In this document: positions 53,601 through 64,000 of the stretch, one piece after another | How positions within the stretch are numbered: the stretch's first letter is position 1 | Layout of the letters: each line of letters begins with the position of its first letter | Assembly: GCA_963971305.1 (NCBI GenBank) | Contig: OZ020306.1 | Location: forward strand, 33,873,512 to 33,937,511 | Direction: 5' to 3' | DNA length: 64,000 bases | From: Arcuatula senhousia | Lineage: Eukaryota; Mollusca; Bivalvia; Mytilida; Mytilidae | Position numbers and translations under genes: made by a program | Notes under the pieces: model-generated | The model's database searches: none | What the model was told of the DNA's origin: nothing | Seen by the model: only the letters and a program-made list of their open reading frames with translations

Positions 53601-55401
53601 TTTGCTATTTTTAGAAAGCTGCTAGAGCTTTTAAATGAACGGTGATCCCCTCTTTTTATTTGATATTTTTCATCTATGCATTAAGGTCTATCAATGTGCC
53701 AAAAACGAAAAAAATCTATAGTAGAATTTTGATAGCCCCCAGACACCTTAAACATTTTCTATAACTAGCACTCCTAATAAGGAATATTTAAGTTTTAATC
53801 TCTGAGTAATTGTCTTCTTTTTTAGAATTTGTTAAGTTCCATATAAGATATTGAATATTTTGGGGACTTTTTATTTAATGTTAGATGAGTTCTAGTTCTG
53901 TTATTGTTAACCTGTTCTCCATAACAAGTTATTCATAAAATTACTCTTTATACTGCCAATAAAAAATAAGGGAATAAAGGAATCACCAACATGTCTGTGC
54001 ACATATCTTGTAAAGGCACTTCTAAACTATTTGATGGATTCATATTAATGTTGACACAAATCTCTGCAAAAAGGAAGAACATTAAATGGAAATGTATATA
54101 ATTATATGAATTTAACATTTCTAACATATTGTTGAACATGAAACGGGGGATAATCACATCCTGAGTGAGGTAGTTAATTAAAGGGTTATCCTTGTTAGAA
54201 TTTGTTCTTCATTCATTGTCTTATATTTATACGTCAGTAGTTCTTATTATTAGAAAATCCTTATAATTGAGAATCTTTGTATTTTCAGTTCCTGCTTCAA
54301 AGAAGCTGTAGACTATTTAGGAACTTTGAAGCCGGAAGAGAAAAAGTAAGTCATTTATATTTTTTCAAATTTTCAGCAAATGTTTTTACTATTCTGTAAA
54401 GTTGTTATACCCCCACTCGTAAGAGAGGGGGCTATATTGTAATCACCTTGTCCGTCCGTCCATCTGTCCATCCGTCTGTCCGTCCGGTTCAATTTCTCTG
54501 CTTGGTTTCAAATTTGGTACACAGCTTCAGCATGATGAGCTATACTATGCCTACCCTTTCCAGGTCAGTCCATCGACTACTTCCTGTTTTCCAAGCCGAC
54601 TTGGACTTTTTTAGGGAAAAAAAATTTGAAATGTGAAATTTTTCGTAACAGATCTCTCGGCTTCTACTGGATGGATTGGTTTCAAATTTGGTACACAGCT
54701 TCAGCATGATGAGTTATACCGTGCCTCCCCTTTCCAGGTCCGTCCATCATCTACTTCCTGTTTTTCCAGCAGACTTAGACTTTTTACGGTAAAAAATTTG
54801 AAAAGTGAAATTTTTCGTAACAGATTTCTCGGCTTCTACTGGATGGATTGGTTTCAAATTTGGTACACAGCTTCAGCATGATTAGTTATACCGTGCCTCC
54901 CCTTTCCAGTTCAGTCCATCATCTACTTCCTGTTTTCCGAGCTGACTTAGACTTTTTATGGGTCAAAAATAGACAATTTTTCGTAACAGATTTCTCGGCT
55001 TCTAGAGAAGGGATTGATTTCAAATTTGGTATACAGCTTTAGAATGATGAGTTGTACTGTGCCTCCCCTTTCCAGGTCAGTCTTTTACTTCCTGTTTCCT
55101 GAATGGCCGAGTGGGGGTATGCTTAGCACGACTAAGTGCAACCCCTTGTTATTTTTTGATTACGTCTTTTTGATACTTATAAGTCTATGTATACAAATTA
55201 AAGCTAAATTATTTAAGAAAAAAATATTTTTGATTTCTCCATTCTCCAGTCTACCCTTTACAGACAATAGTACAAGTCATTTTCAATTCTTTTTTATGTA
55301 GGCTCTTAGAAGAATTATTGAACAAATACAAAAGTCGGATGAAATATCAGATGATGTGTTTCTATGGTGACAGTATTATGAGGAATTCTCTATCAGCATA
55401 A
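31776..55401 (+). CDS. EXOC2: Exocyst complex component 2 (Sec5)
   Basis: Sec5 is a subunit of the octameric exocyst, which tethers secretory vesicles to the plasma membrane and is bound by active Ral GTPases. Coding exons: 31776-31890, 33292-33462, 34328-34466, 34689-34732, 35077-35146, 38035-38159, 38559-38630, 39051-39196, 39851-39932, 41159-41261, 41672-41784, 42640-42705, 43426-43467, 43824-43948, 44428-44481, 45504-45673, 46202-46323, 46841-46914, 47633-47716, 48167-48297, 48864-48939, 49279-49395, 49646-49787, 51663-51841, 52860-52921, 54289-54345, 55302-55401. All introns are GT-AG and all phases agree, giving 926 residues. Order: IPT/TIG domain (about 8-93), a Sec5 core with [19 protein letters not shown] (about 255-275), then the helical rod ([31 protein letters not shown]). 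The start is supported by the conserved PPQVTG N-terminus. The exon 12-13 linker is the least conserved part. I inferred the product from family similarity recalled from memory. Confidence 0.96.
32256..33181. mobile_element. Inverted-repeat element (AGCTCACCTG family) in EXOC2 intron 1
   Basis: Begins AGCTCACCTG (32256-32265) and ends CAGGTGAGC (33172-33180); homology with the intron-5 copy runs on to 'ctcttgtt' at about 33207. Inside are a GTCC/GTC microsatellite (about 32300-32332) and two diverged internal repeats of roughly 550 bp ('cgttaactcctctgacac', 'aaaacatggccgc'). No protein frame. Confidence 0.75.
33510..34072. mobile_element. Inverted-repeat element (TTAAGGGGGCTCG) in EXOC2 intron 2
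   Basis: TTAAGGGGGCTCG (33510-33522) and CGAGCCTCCTTAA (34060-34072) are inverted with one mismatch. The interior has the repeated 'ggggtcaccg' phrase. A relative lies at 53198-53752. Non-coding. Confidence 0.75.
35841..37068. mobile_element. Nested inverted-repeat element (TACGACCRCAA)
   Basis: TACGACCACAA (35841-35851) and TTGCGGTCGTA (37058-37068) are inverted with one mismatch. A GTC/GTT trinucleotide tract follows the left end. The interior is a tandem pair of about 480 bp: the 'caattgttat..a..tttt.atatgatg' block occurs near 35970 and again near 36450. It interrupts the outer AGCTCACCTG element. Confidence 0.7.
37110..37990. repeat. ~157-bp tandem repeat inside intron 5
   Basis: The block 'ctacaaaattctccata' with 'agatgaccccttataggggtta' recurs near 37170, 37330, 37490, 37650, 37805 and (partly) 37960, a period of about 157 bp. 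Each unit contains the palindrome CCCCTTATAGGGG. Confidence 0.8.
39596..39825. mobile_element. Short retroposon (SINE-like) in EXOC2 intron 8
   Basis: Flanked by a perfect 11-bp target-site duplication AACTAACTTGT (39585-39595 and 39826-39836). The element ends 'aataaatatg' plus a doubled 'tttaaag' microsatellite, a tail style used by LINE machinery that does not need poly(A). It codes for nothing. A head derived from tRNA could not be confirmed. Its right flank is 14 bases from the exon 9 acceptor AG. Confidence 0.75.
39944..40140. mobile_element. MITE in EXOC2 intron 9
   Basis: ACTGTAAACCAATTTATTTT at the left and 'aaaataagttggtttacagt' at the right are inverted repeats, followed inward by matching 'cgcga' blocks. 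It begins 11 bp after the exon 9 donor. Confidence 0.75.
45785..46012. repeat. Dispersed repeat in EXOC2 intron 16
   Basis: Matches 52472-52705 in intron 25 ('ttttcataacagttttctca', 'cacagccacttgatatt', 'tgggatttgatttcag'-like blocks). Both resemble one unit of the 172-bp repeats inside the element at 54407-55120. Confidence 0.7.
47077..47287. mobile_element. MITE copy 1 (TACTGTG family) in EXOC2 intron 18
   Basis: Arms of about 46 bp at 47077-47122 and 47242-47287 are inverted repeats, starting TACTGTGAATTCATT and ending 'aatgaaaccacagta'. A second copy is at 52943-53152. Confidence 0.8.
47514..47540. repeat. (ACTC)n microsatellite with short repeat head
   Basis: A simple repeat 'actcactcactcactcactc' follows a unique phrase 'gcgttgcacgggcgtaaaac' (about 47494-47513), which looks like the end of a short retroposon. 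The head is not resolved. Confidence 0.5.
49830..50180. repeat. Diverged tandem repeat in EXOC2 intron 23
   Basis: A block beginning near 49990 with 'tttgccaacgatcaatttag' is repeated near 50113 ('tttgccaacaatcgactaag'), each followed by 'aaactcatcataagatgata'. 49830-49985 resembles the dispersed family of 3205-3412 in layout. No coding. Confidence 0.5.
52049..52202. mobile_element. Fold-back element in EXOC2 intron 24
   Basis: GGCCACAAAAC near 52057 and GTTTTGTGGCGCC at 52184-52196 are inverted, about 150 bp apart end to end. Non-coding MITE-like. Confidence 0.6.
52472..52705. repeat. Dispersed repeat in EXOC2 intron 24
   Basis: Partner of 45785-46012, same orientation, with small differences such as an extra 'gggcaggt' block. 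Confidence 0.7.
52943..53152. mobile_element. MITE copy 2 (TACTGTG family) in EXOC2 intron 25
   Basis: TACTGTGGATTCATTTATTT at the left end and 'aatgaatccacagta' at the right, with longer imperfect inverted arms. It starts about 20 bp after the exon 25 donor. Confidence 0.8.
53198..53752. mobile_element. Inverted-repeat element, relative of 33510-34072
   Basis: TTAAGGTGGCTCG at 53198-53210 and 'cagacaccttaa' at the right end, with the shared internal 'gg.gaccct/gtgatcccc' phrases. Confidence 0.65.
54407..55120. mobile_element. Inverted-repeat element with internal 172-bp tandem repeats, EXOC2 intron 26
   Basis: A perfect 12-bp terminal inverted repeat: ATACCCCCACTC (54407-54418) and GAGTGGGGGTAT (55109-55120). 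Inside, a CCGTC-rich tract (about 54450-54485) leads into four tandem units of about 172 bp marked by 'aatttggta.acagctt' at 54511, 54685, 54857 and 55023. No transposase frame is present. Confidence 0.8.
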
Positions 55402-55965
55402 ACTTCTGCATAATTATATTCAATCATTTGTGCTATAAACAAAATTGTGAAAGAGTACTGTGACTGCATAAACTTCTAGAAACATAAAGTGGATCATTCA
55501 TTGTGTGATGATAATTTGTAAGTGTTGAGTTACATGTATAAGTGAAATGAGATTCCATAGATAATTGAACTATTTATGGGTTTGAAGCAAGAACTGTTTG
55601 GGTTCAATTATGAAATAAGGTATTGCCTTGTAATAGATGCTTATTCAATGTTCCGTTGCTTGATATTATCATGAACCTAATTAGAAATGCTGTTATTGTT
55701 TAAATCTTGATTGATTAATAGAGAAAGTCTGTTTAAGGCTATATGTTCTATCAGATTTATTGTTCAAAGGATACACAAATTTATCAAGAAACATTTGCTG
55801 AAATTTTTTAGTGATTAATAATTACATTGTAAGTTAACTTATGTTATTAGCCATATTTCATTGTTTATGCTTTGTGAAGTTTTTCACGTTTTATTTGCCT
55901 TGTCGCAAATTGGTTATGTGCAATATTAAAGTATTTATCAAATAAAACTTTTTATATGTGATTGA
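55402..55965 (+). other. EXOC2 3' untranslated region
   Basis: Follows the TAA stop (55399-55401). An ATTAAA (55925) and an AATAAA (55941-55946) are the first well-placed polyadenylation signals, so the message probably ends near 55960-55970. Confidence 0.6.
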
Positions 55966-57431
55966 CTGAATTTTATTAGACTTTTTGCCAAATAACTGAG
56001 CATGGAAGATTGTCAGTCTTCAATTGACAAAACATATTGTTATATAGAGTAATGAAAATCACAATGGTACTGTCATAGTACAGACCTTTTAAGAAATATT
56101 GGGTTTAACCATGTTTTACCTAAGGTTTTTTATTAAGCATTTCTCTTCATACGCCAAAATAGTTTATCATCTTTCAAATAAAAAAATAGTATTCTGCTTC
56201 ATTGTGGTAGTGGGACGCTTTAATGGTTGACAGTTGTGTTTGACTTGCATGACTTTATTGGTCATACTTTTGGATAACACTACTACCCTTCAGTTCTGTG
56301 TGTCAGTTTAAAAAAAATGTTTAAATGTTTTTAATAAATATATCACTGTAAATTCCATCTTGATGTTGCACCCCTTGTGAAAATATAAATTGTTATCAGC
56401 ATTTTATCCTGTGTTTTAACATTTTTTTATCAATATCCTGTCCTTCAGATTACAAGTATACTTGTGTTTATTTTCAGCCCATGAATAAAAATCTCTTAGT
56501 TTTTATGTATGTTTTAGAATCTTATCAAAAGACTTTATCACATAAGAAGTCTTAGTCTCTTAAAAAATCAGATCTAGATAAAATAAAGATCTATTCAAAA
56601 CATAGAGAACACTAAAGACTTATACGTAGACACTGAATGGTTCTATTATTACATGTACATGTTTTGTAAAACACTCTCAAAATATATATTATTATTATTT
56701 GGTACTTTTGTTCTGATCTCCAATTGTTTTTAAATGATCTTAGTGTTTTTTGTATTCTATTGTTTCATGTTTTTTATAAAAATCTTTTGAATCCTTGTTT
56801 TTTTTCTTAAACTTTTTTTCATGATGGTATTTGACTTTCTCAAGACCGGATTTGAATTGTATGCATTTTATTTTTACCTTTGGCCAATCCCAAAGCAGTG
56901 GGCAGAATTGGCCTTGTTGAAGGCTGCTTACTTTTTTTCATTGTTGTCTTTTTATGCTGCTTGTTTATGTTTGATGTATATATGATGTATTTATGTAGGT
57001 ATACCTGCACATGTGATAGCTTACATAGTTTCCCACCCACTTCCAACTTCACTTACTTAATATTTTATTTTAAATTGTAGGTTGTGTCGCGTACACTTAT
57101 TCCACATCCCATCATCTTCTATTTTTTGCAGAGTTTGTCTCTTGTGCTATGTGGATGCAGCAGAACGTATCCCTGTGCTTGAGGTGTATGCTCTTATATA
57201 TTTAAATGATGGTATACCTGTACATGTGATAGCTTACATAGTAATTGTAGGTTGTGTCGCGTACACTTATTCCACATTCCATTATCTTCTATATATACAA
57301 AGGATATGTGACATACACTTATTCCATGTCTCATTACCTTCCCATTTTCCAACCAGAGACTTTGAAAAAAAAAAACATTCCATGTACATGTGTATTAATG
57401 AATGATATTTTTGTTTTTCATGTGTTTTTGT
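55966..57431. other. Intergenic region between convergent genes
   Basis: No gene is seen. 56830-57125 and 57247-57295 are copies of the dispersed repeat described at 26928-27245, with further partial copies of 'cacttattcca' near 57320. The minus-strand gene's 3' untranslated region should lie in the right part, but no polyadenylation signal stands out. Confidence 0.5.
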
Positions 57432-59758
57432 TCATACATCATCAATAGATTTAATAGTCATGAGTAATTGTCTCAGAGGTTGTTTTGGTGTTGAGGTACA
57501 CAAAAGTCCTTCCTCAAAGTCAAGAGGTAAATGGAAACTGTCTTTTTTAGGAGTATGAAACACTGTCTTTTCCTTTAATGGAGTATGGAATTCAGTTTTG
57601 TCAGCTGTCTTGTCTAGTTTCTTGGGAGTTTGAGGTCCATTGGAATCTTCCATTGAAGCACTAGTCACTAAAGCTTTGTTTTCATGAAGTTGGTCCTCTT
57701 TGTCATTGATAGCTCTTTCTTTGGTCCCTACAAAATTTTGATAAACAGATACATGTATACACAAAGAAAGGGAGGTGAATAATAAAATACTGGAAAAAGT
57801 TATAATGTACATTAAAAGCACATTTAGTCTTGGGTTGGCGTTTCGGGCCTCAACTGCAATACTTTCGGTAGATTTTGGTGCGTGAAGAAAAATCAGGGGC
57901 AGCAATACAAGTCAAATTTTGTCTTTCAAATTGCAAGATTCATTACTCGGAGATGCTTGAGCATTAATATGCATGTGATTTCTTAAAGGTAAGCTTATCT
58001 AGAGGAGTTCGCAAGAGATAAATAAAATTTACCTTAAGTTAATGTAAAGTTTGTTAACCCATTTAAATAAAGTCTGTTCTCTGCTAAAGATTTTTTTTAT
58101 AATTTTGCACAAGATGCTAATTTTGTGATTTAAATCATTGTATTGAAACACAAATCTTGAACAACAACCATTTTTCCTGTGAAATATCACCTTGGTGGAA
58201 TGTTAAAAAGTATCCAATTTCAAAATTTATACCACAAAGTCAAAAGAAGAACTAAGATTAGTCTACATGTATGCTAAGAAGTAAACAAATCTTTAAAGAG
58301 GTTAACTGATTGAGGATAAAATATCTTAGAGAGTAAAGATATTAAGTTTCAAATCAATGAGAGCTCTCTAGAAATGAAATATCATATCTGAGTTTTATCT
58401 GATTATATACATTTAGTTAGTTATCATATTTAAAGTTACTTCTGCAAACAAAAGATACTAGAGTATTCATTAAGTATGATTGTTTTGTTCACTGTATTGT
58501 AAATATATCTGGAATGAGAGTTTAAAGTTTTATATTTATAAATCATAGTTTTGTCTCTTTCTCTCTGCTACCTCCTGTAATAAATTTATCATAGGTTATA
58601 TATATATATATATATATTCTTTTCTTTTACAGGAGCATTGATGAAATTGTCAATTTGTAATATTTTTGGGGGGGATTCTGCATTCTGCACTTTATAACTA
58701 TCTGAACATCCAACAATTTAAACATACCTTTAGATTTTCGTTTCCTCCTCTTCCATTTGAAATATAATAAAGTCACCACTATAACAATCACTAGAAAAAC
58801 CACACATCCTGATATTATTCCTGCCAAAACTGGGGTAGAGATTGTCTCCATGATCTGTTCACGGGTACATATTGTTTCATCACTGTTATCCCCGCAATTG
58901 TTCACAGAATCACATAGAAAAGAGTCTGGTATACATTTTTGATTGTCACATGTAAATTCATATGGTCCACATGCTGTAATATAAAAAAGGGTTATTTTTT
59001 TGGTTTTTCTTTATCTTGAAACTTAAATAAACAGATAACTCATTTTTAATGGCAAATAGAGTGAAATTTGCCATTATTTTATAAGATGCTGATTAAAACC
59101 TTAATGCATAATTTCAAAGGTAAAATATAAGTTTTATTAGATTTATATGGTCTTGCATAGTTGTATATGTTAAAATTAATTGTTACATCATTAAATCATA
59201 ATGGCATGGGACTGTGTATTTGATATGTAGGTCTTTACATTAGTTAGGCCTGGAAGGAAAACCTTGGAGCTTGTTCCTGTGAAGTTATTTTTGCACTGGT
59301 TTTAGATGATTGCTGCTATTATTGTGAATGTTAGAATTTGTTTTGATTAATCAAACCATAAACTTTTTGTCATTTATTTTTTGTTTAAACAATATTACGA
59401 TAGTTAAACAGCAGCCTTGTACCTGATGTGACATTTCATAGACAGGTGTACTATATCAGCATACAAGTTAACTTTTCTATTTTTAATCAATGAATATTTA
59501 ATATTTTACAGTACATCCTTTATATTTTGTAATAAATTGAATGTGTCACTAAACATAAAATACATGCGACATGATGTGGCATATCCAATTAGGTACATTT
59601 ACAAAATTTAATATAAAATATGTAAATTGATTCTAGGTCACTTACGACATGCAGTGTCTCTTGTTACACATGTATAAGGAGAACAATATTTATATGCTGA
59701 AGGGTTCAAGTCGCACTTTGTTAAATTACCTATGTTGTACTCCATTGTTCTCATCCGT
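57432..59758 (-). CDS. Single-pass membrane protein with one LDL-receptor class A domain
   Basis: Three minus-strand exons join in frame: 59758-59646, 58973-58728 and 57727-57432 (stop TGA). From the first ATG (59754) they encode 216 residues. A short Cys-rich stretch (Cys14, 24, 29, 36) leads into a complete LDLa module: Cys38, 45, 50, 57, 63 and 72 with IPDSFLCD and the calcium-binding CGDNSDE. A helix of about 23 hydrophobic residues (about 84-106) and a basic stop-transfer run ([10 protein letters not shown]) follow. The tail of about 100 residues contains four Thr-Pro sites and two FHTP motifs plus FHLP. LDLa modules bind calcium and ligands outside the cell, so a surface receptor or co-receptor is likely. 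No signal peptide is found, so an upstream exon may be missing from this model. I cannot name the gene. Confidence 0.8.
58594..58618. repeat. (TA)n microsatellite in intron of the LDLa gene
   Basis: A run of alternating t and a at the 3' side of the intron between exons 58973-58728 and 57727-57432. Confidence 0.85.
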
Positions 59759-62616
59759 CTGAAATAAAAAAAAATAGAAGAATATAAAATCAGACCATTT
59801 ACTGAAGATTAAATATTTAATTTTTGCTTTAAACAGAGAATAGCCTATCAAATCTAGATGGGGATACAATCTATAACGAGCGATCTAACACAATAAAGAT
59901 TTTTGTGGTTGGGTTATGTACTTGTAATATATAATATAAAGTTTACAAGGTTGGGCAGATTTATTCATGTTGTCTTTGGCCTTTTATTTAAAATCATCTG
60001 ACAATGTTAAAAGTTGCCTTGTGCAAACAAGAACAACCCATTCTGTAAGATTTTCGTATATATTTCTTTCAAAAACTACTAAAAAAACACTCCTATTCCC
60101 TTCACTCTATTTGGTGTTGTTTTTATAGAACTTTGATTCAATATATACTATAATGGCACTAGTTTGAAGTTTTCAGAAAAAAAGACTAGATATAGACTTA
60201 GGTATTAAAATGACAAGTCTCCAAATTTTTATTTATTCCTATCCCCTCTTAATAAAACTCTGAAAGAACTAAAGGATGAACTTGAAATTGAATGCTCTTA
60301 CCTCGTTTTTTTATGGATAAGTTACTAAACTTAATAAAGGTCTTTTGAATTAGATATATGTATAACCGTCCTGAATGACCCTTGATCATAAACCATGTTA
60401 TGTCCCAAGGAGGTGATTATTCCTCTTGTAAATACATAATTTATAAGTAATTCAAAAGAGTATTGTTAGATCGTAAACTGAATTGTGCCATAGATCTAAA
60501 AACCCTTAATGTAAAAAGTTTAAAACCGACATAAAATTAACTTACCGGAAAAAATCGAGACAAAAGTGTTACAAACTGAAAGTTAATCGCATTCCTAAAT
60601 CTAAATATTGTAATTTAGAGAATTTAGCCCAAGAGAAAATTGTCGCTCTTTCACATATATTCCATTTGCAAACACCTTGTCTATTCAAGTCAACATCAAT
60701 CTTGATATCTTGATTTTCTTGTCAATGAATGTCAACATAAGAAGTCTTGTCCATATCAACTTTATCTAGGTATGTTTTCTTAGGAGAAATAAAACTGGGC
60801 CTGACCAACCTTGTCCGAAGTCAATCCTTCATTTGGACGAACTTTTGAAGTGGTGACAGAAGTATTCGTGTCCGAAACACGTTCATATGTGGTAAACTGG
60901 ACATGTTGATTTGTCATTTACAAAGATTTAAAGTAAACTACTGGTATCAAGCTTTTTTGCGATACACTCAGATGCCAGGGAGAAAAAGGTTGTGGTAGAA
61001 AGAAAATGTAGATCATTTTGAATTGCATTAAAAAAAACAAAATATGTGTTTTGACAATATCTTTGATTATCAAAAAGAAAAAAAAGGAAAATACAATATT
61101 TTATTATAGTGCAAAAAATTATTCTGCAAAATAGAAATGATCAAATAAAATAAAGCACTTACTCTTGGTTGGTGGATCTTGTTTCATGTTAATGCATGTA
61201 CTGTTATAAAAAAAAATCGAAATCCGTCTTTCCCATATTATTTTATCCTTTTATTATCTTAAGTTTTTTTCCATAATTATCATTATTGAATGATAGGTTT
61301 ATGACGAAGTTATGATTTTCCTAAAATTATGTATAATTAAGTGAAATTATAAAATTATGTTGCAATTCGGATACAAGGAAAATAATAGAAAATTGCAAAA
61401 TTGCTTTAAAAATACATAAAAAACTACCACAATACAGTCATTATTACTCGTAAATATTACTTTAATTTGTAACCTACCTTATTACTAAATAATGATGACA
61501 TGTTCCATAACGGTGTCAACGATGACAATTTGTAAGCCGGAAATTACACTTGGTTTAGCATTAGTTTATAGATCCATGACTAGCTAGAGGACATACACAA
61601 TAAAGTGTCCAATATCACACCTCTGTCTGTCGGGTACTGAATTTTAAAACCACCTATCTCTCCAACTAAATAATACCTAATAGACAAAACGTAATCATTA
61701 ACTGATTAAATAGCGATAGGCCCAAAAGATTAATAGGCGCTTAACGTGTAAATTAATGAGTAGACTTAATTAATCTCTTAGTCAGAATGGATAAGTTGGC
61801 TTTTTGTTGTGTTTGTATTTTAAATTGCATGTCTATGTATGAATGTACTTTTTTCTCACCTGGATCAAAACTGACTCATTAACTGCACATTTAATATGCC
61901 TTTTGTTGTCTAATTGCATGTGAATGTATTTTAATCATAATACTAGATTGATTTTTTGAGCTTTTTCTTTTGATCGGATTTATAAGCTTACAAAGGATAA
62001 CGGTACTTCACATTATAATAACATTTCTATCCAATGACTATGTATAAGTATGTCATTCAATACAATGATCAATTTAGTTATGTAATTAACCATGGCTTCC
62101 AGAAAGTTTTGTAAGGAGGTCTCCTTTTGTTCTACCGGAGAACGTAGGGGGTTTTAATTCAATTTTGACTAAATTTGAAGGAAGATAACAAAATTTCTAA
62201 AGGACCTTTGGGTTCCAATCCCGGAATACATTCTGGACCCACCACTAGTCTACCTACGGTGTCTTTCCGTGCATACCCCTCCCCGTTTTAGAGAGGTACT
62301 GGGATCTAACAGTTTAAAAGCCCTTAATATTTCTGATTTGTAATTGTTTAACATGTGATAGAGACATTTTGTACTAGTAGTGGCTCTGTATTTCAGCTTT
62401 GCAAGTAGTCAACTACTTACACATACTAATAAGCCGATGTGGAAACAACATTCATGATAAAAAACCGGCAAAATATAATGCAAATGATTGAAACCTATCT
62501 CAGATTTATCAAAGAATAAAACCTTCAAGATAAATAAATGTAAATAAAACAAGAACCAAATCAAATGTGTATTAAGCATTGAAAAATTCAACGGATTCAG
62601 GAAAGTAGATTTTTTA
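59759..62616. other. Upstream region of the LDLa gene, no coding exon recognised
   Basis: A possible 38-bp non-coding exon on the minus strand (61200-61163) has both an acceptor ('ataacag') and a strong donor (GTAAGT). Read through to exon 59758 it meets an in-frame stop before the ATG. Another GTAGGT donor lies near 61480. 60770-60900 looks repetitive. No signal-peptide exon was found. Confidence 0.35.
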
Positions 62617-62885
62617 AAAGAAGCAGAGGTACCAATGGGGCAGCCGAATGTCAAAAATCCGACAGGACAAAGACAAAACCAGTTAAAATGAATGAGAACA
62701 GCATTAAGAAACGGAAAACACAAAAATACAAAAACAGCAGAATAGCAATAACAACGCAAACTCAAGTGGTAACGAGGGTGAACTCATATGCTCCGGAAGA
62801 GTAGACAATTCCTGTTTGCTATAGCATTGATCCATTCAGCGTGCCAAATCCGATATTGGAAGACAAAATCAAACCCTAACGCATG
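62617..62885. repeat. Dispersed repeat, family of 1815-2095
   Basis: Shares 'gaagcagaggtaccaatggg', 'gccgaatgtcaaaaatccga', 'tgctccggaagagtaga' and 'ttcagcgtgccaaatccg' with 1815-2075. Confidence 0.7.
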
Positions 62886-63251
62886 GCTATACTTTGCTAT
62901 TGGAAACCGCAAAGATACTACTAGTATGTGAAATTTTCATAATTAACCCGATGAGTGAATGTCGAATAGCTCCGTGACGATTGAGCACATATAGTTTCGG
63001 GTAACCGCAAGAGATACAACGCTACTAAATATCACTATATATCTCCACCCATATAGTCATGTATAAATTGTCCAAGAAAAGGCAAAACAAGGCAGACATA
63101 CCGGAGAAATTAAAAATCGCAATGGTCCTGACTTGATACGAGCATTTCAAAAAATAGTGGGTTAAACCAAGTCGGCAATGAGAGGCGAGCACAGTGTGTG
63201 CCCGTTGTACTTTGTTAAGAAATATCAATCGGAGGATGAGCAAAAAAAAAG

Positions 63252-63578
63252 CTTAACCTCGCCACATTTTATATGTGTATGTCCTAAGCCGGCAGAATCC
63301 TTGTCAAAGCTTCTGTTTGTCTTTGTGATTTTTCAAGTTTTGTGTAATTGTTCTGTGTCTAATAATGGGTATTTCGGTGATGATTCGGGGAGTGATATTG
63401 AGTCCTATGAATTGTATTTGTAGTCTTGAACTGATGCATAATGGCGAGGAGTGACCGCTGGTCACGCTGAAGACTGTTGTTCGTCTTCCAGTGGATGGTT
63501 GAAATTGCCGTTTGTTTTCTTAGTATGTAGGTTATGTCGCGTACACTTATTCCACGCCTCGTTGTCGTCTATTTATAA
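63252..63578. repeat. Dispersed repeat, family of 26928-27245
   Basis: Begins with 'cgccacattttatatgtg' and ends with 'gtcgcgtacacttattccac'. The internal frame it contains is not conserved with the other copy. Confidence 0.65.
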
Positions 63579-64000
63579 TATGTTTTGGACAAAATGTAGA
63601 ATTAAATGTAGCCTTAAAACAATTTGAAAATGCCTTTTGAATACTTAAAGTGTTTCCCCCGACCGGACATTCCACGTGGGACATTTCAGTTAAATTTCTT
63701 GTGTAGCAAAGTGGTCACATACTAAGTGGAAAAATCGTAAAATATTCAAAGAATAAACTGACCTCAGAAAGCCACAGGGACAAGTACAGATATACAAATA
63801 TTTATTAGCACAAACTCATAGATCAGTACATGGTTACGGTACAAATTTATAAATGAAACATACAAGTAATATAAATTTTACATTATGAATTGTAAATATA
63901 ATTATATAGTGATATAATAAGCAATTTAAGGGGGTACTTGCACCAAACACCAAAATTTCCCCGTCAGTAGATTTTCTCTAAAATTTGTAAAACGATACAT
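63579..64000. other. Intergenic, nothing recognised
   Basis: AT-rich sequence. The last 70 bases ('ttaagggggtacttgcacc') may begin another inverted-repeat element that leaves the window. Confidence 0.4.

Overview
The window is eukaryotic nuclear DNA. It is AT-rich, with GT-AG introns, polyadenylation signals and very many dispersed repeats. The repeat types (elements starting with GCTCACCTG, short inverted-repeat elements, non-LTR retrotransposons with microsatellite tails) and the protein similarities suggest a bivalve mollusc, perhaps a mussel. That species guess is inference. No organellar, prokaryotic or viral gene was seen.

Layout. 1-10,870 holds two diverged direct copies of a roughly 5 kb non-coding segment. 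Each copy carries private insertions: a reverse-transcriptase fragment in the first and an inverted-repeat element in the second. 13,168-26,734 is a tandem array of a unit of about 1,475 bp (seven to eight copies, the outer ones truncated). Each unit carries a TATA box, an initiator, a 40-nt leader, a 61-codon reading frame and AATAAA signals, so it looks like a compact intronless minigene. A 5'-truncated non-LTR retrotransposon (18,760-21,664) has landed inside one unit. 26,735-31,360 contains dispersed repeats and a fossil non-LTR reverse transcriptase.

31,744-55,965 (+) is a complete gene for the exocyst subunit Sec5/EXOC2. It has 27 coding exons that join without a phase error into 926 codons plus stop, close to the length I recall for the human protein (924). 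Its introns hold many repeats, some touching the splice sites. Convergent to it on the minus strand, 59,758-57,432 encodes a small membrane protein with one LDL-receptor class A module, a transmembrane helix and a cytoplasmic tail rich in Thr-Pro motifs. Its 5' end is uncertain. The rest, to 64,000, is intergenic sequence and dispersed repeats.

The two confident host genes are not functionally linked by anything visible. Sec5 is a housekeeping tether for exocytic vesicles; the LDLa protein is a candidate surface receptor. The least explained object is the tandem minigene array.
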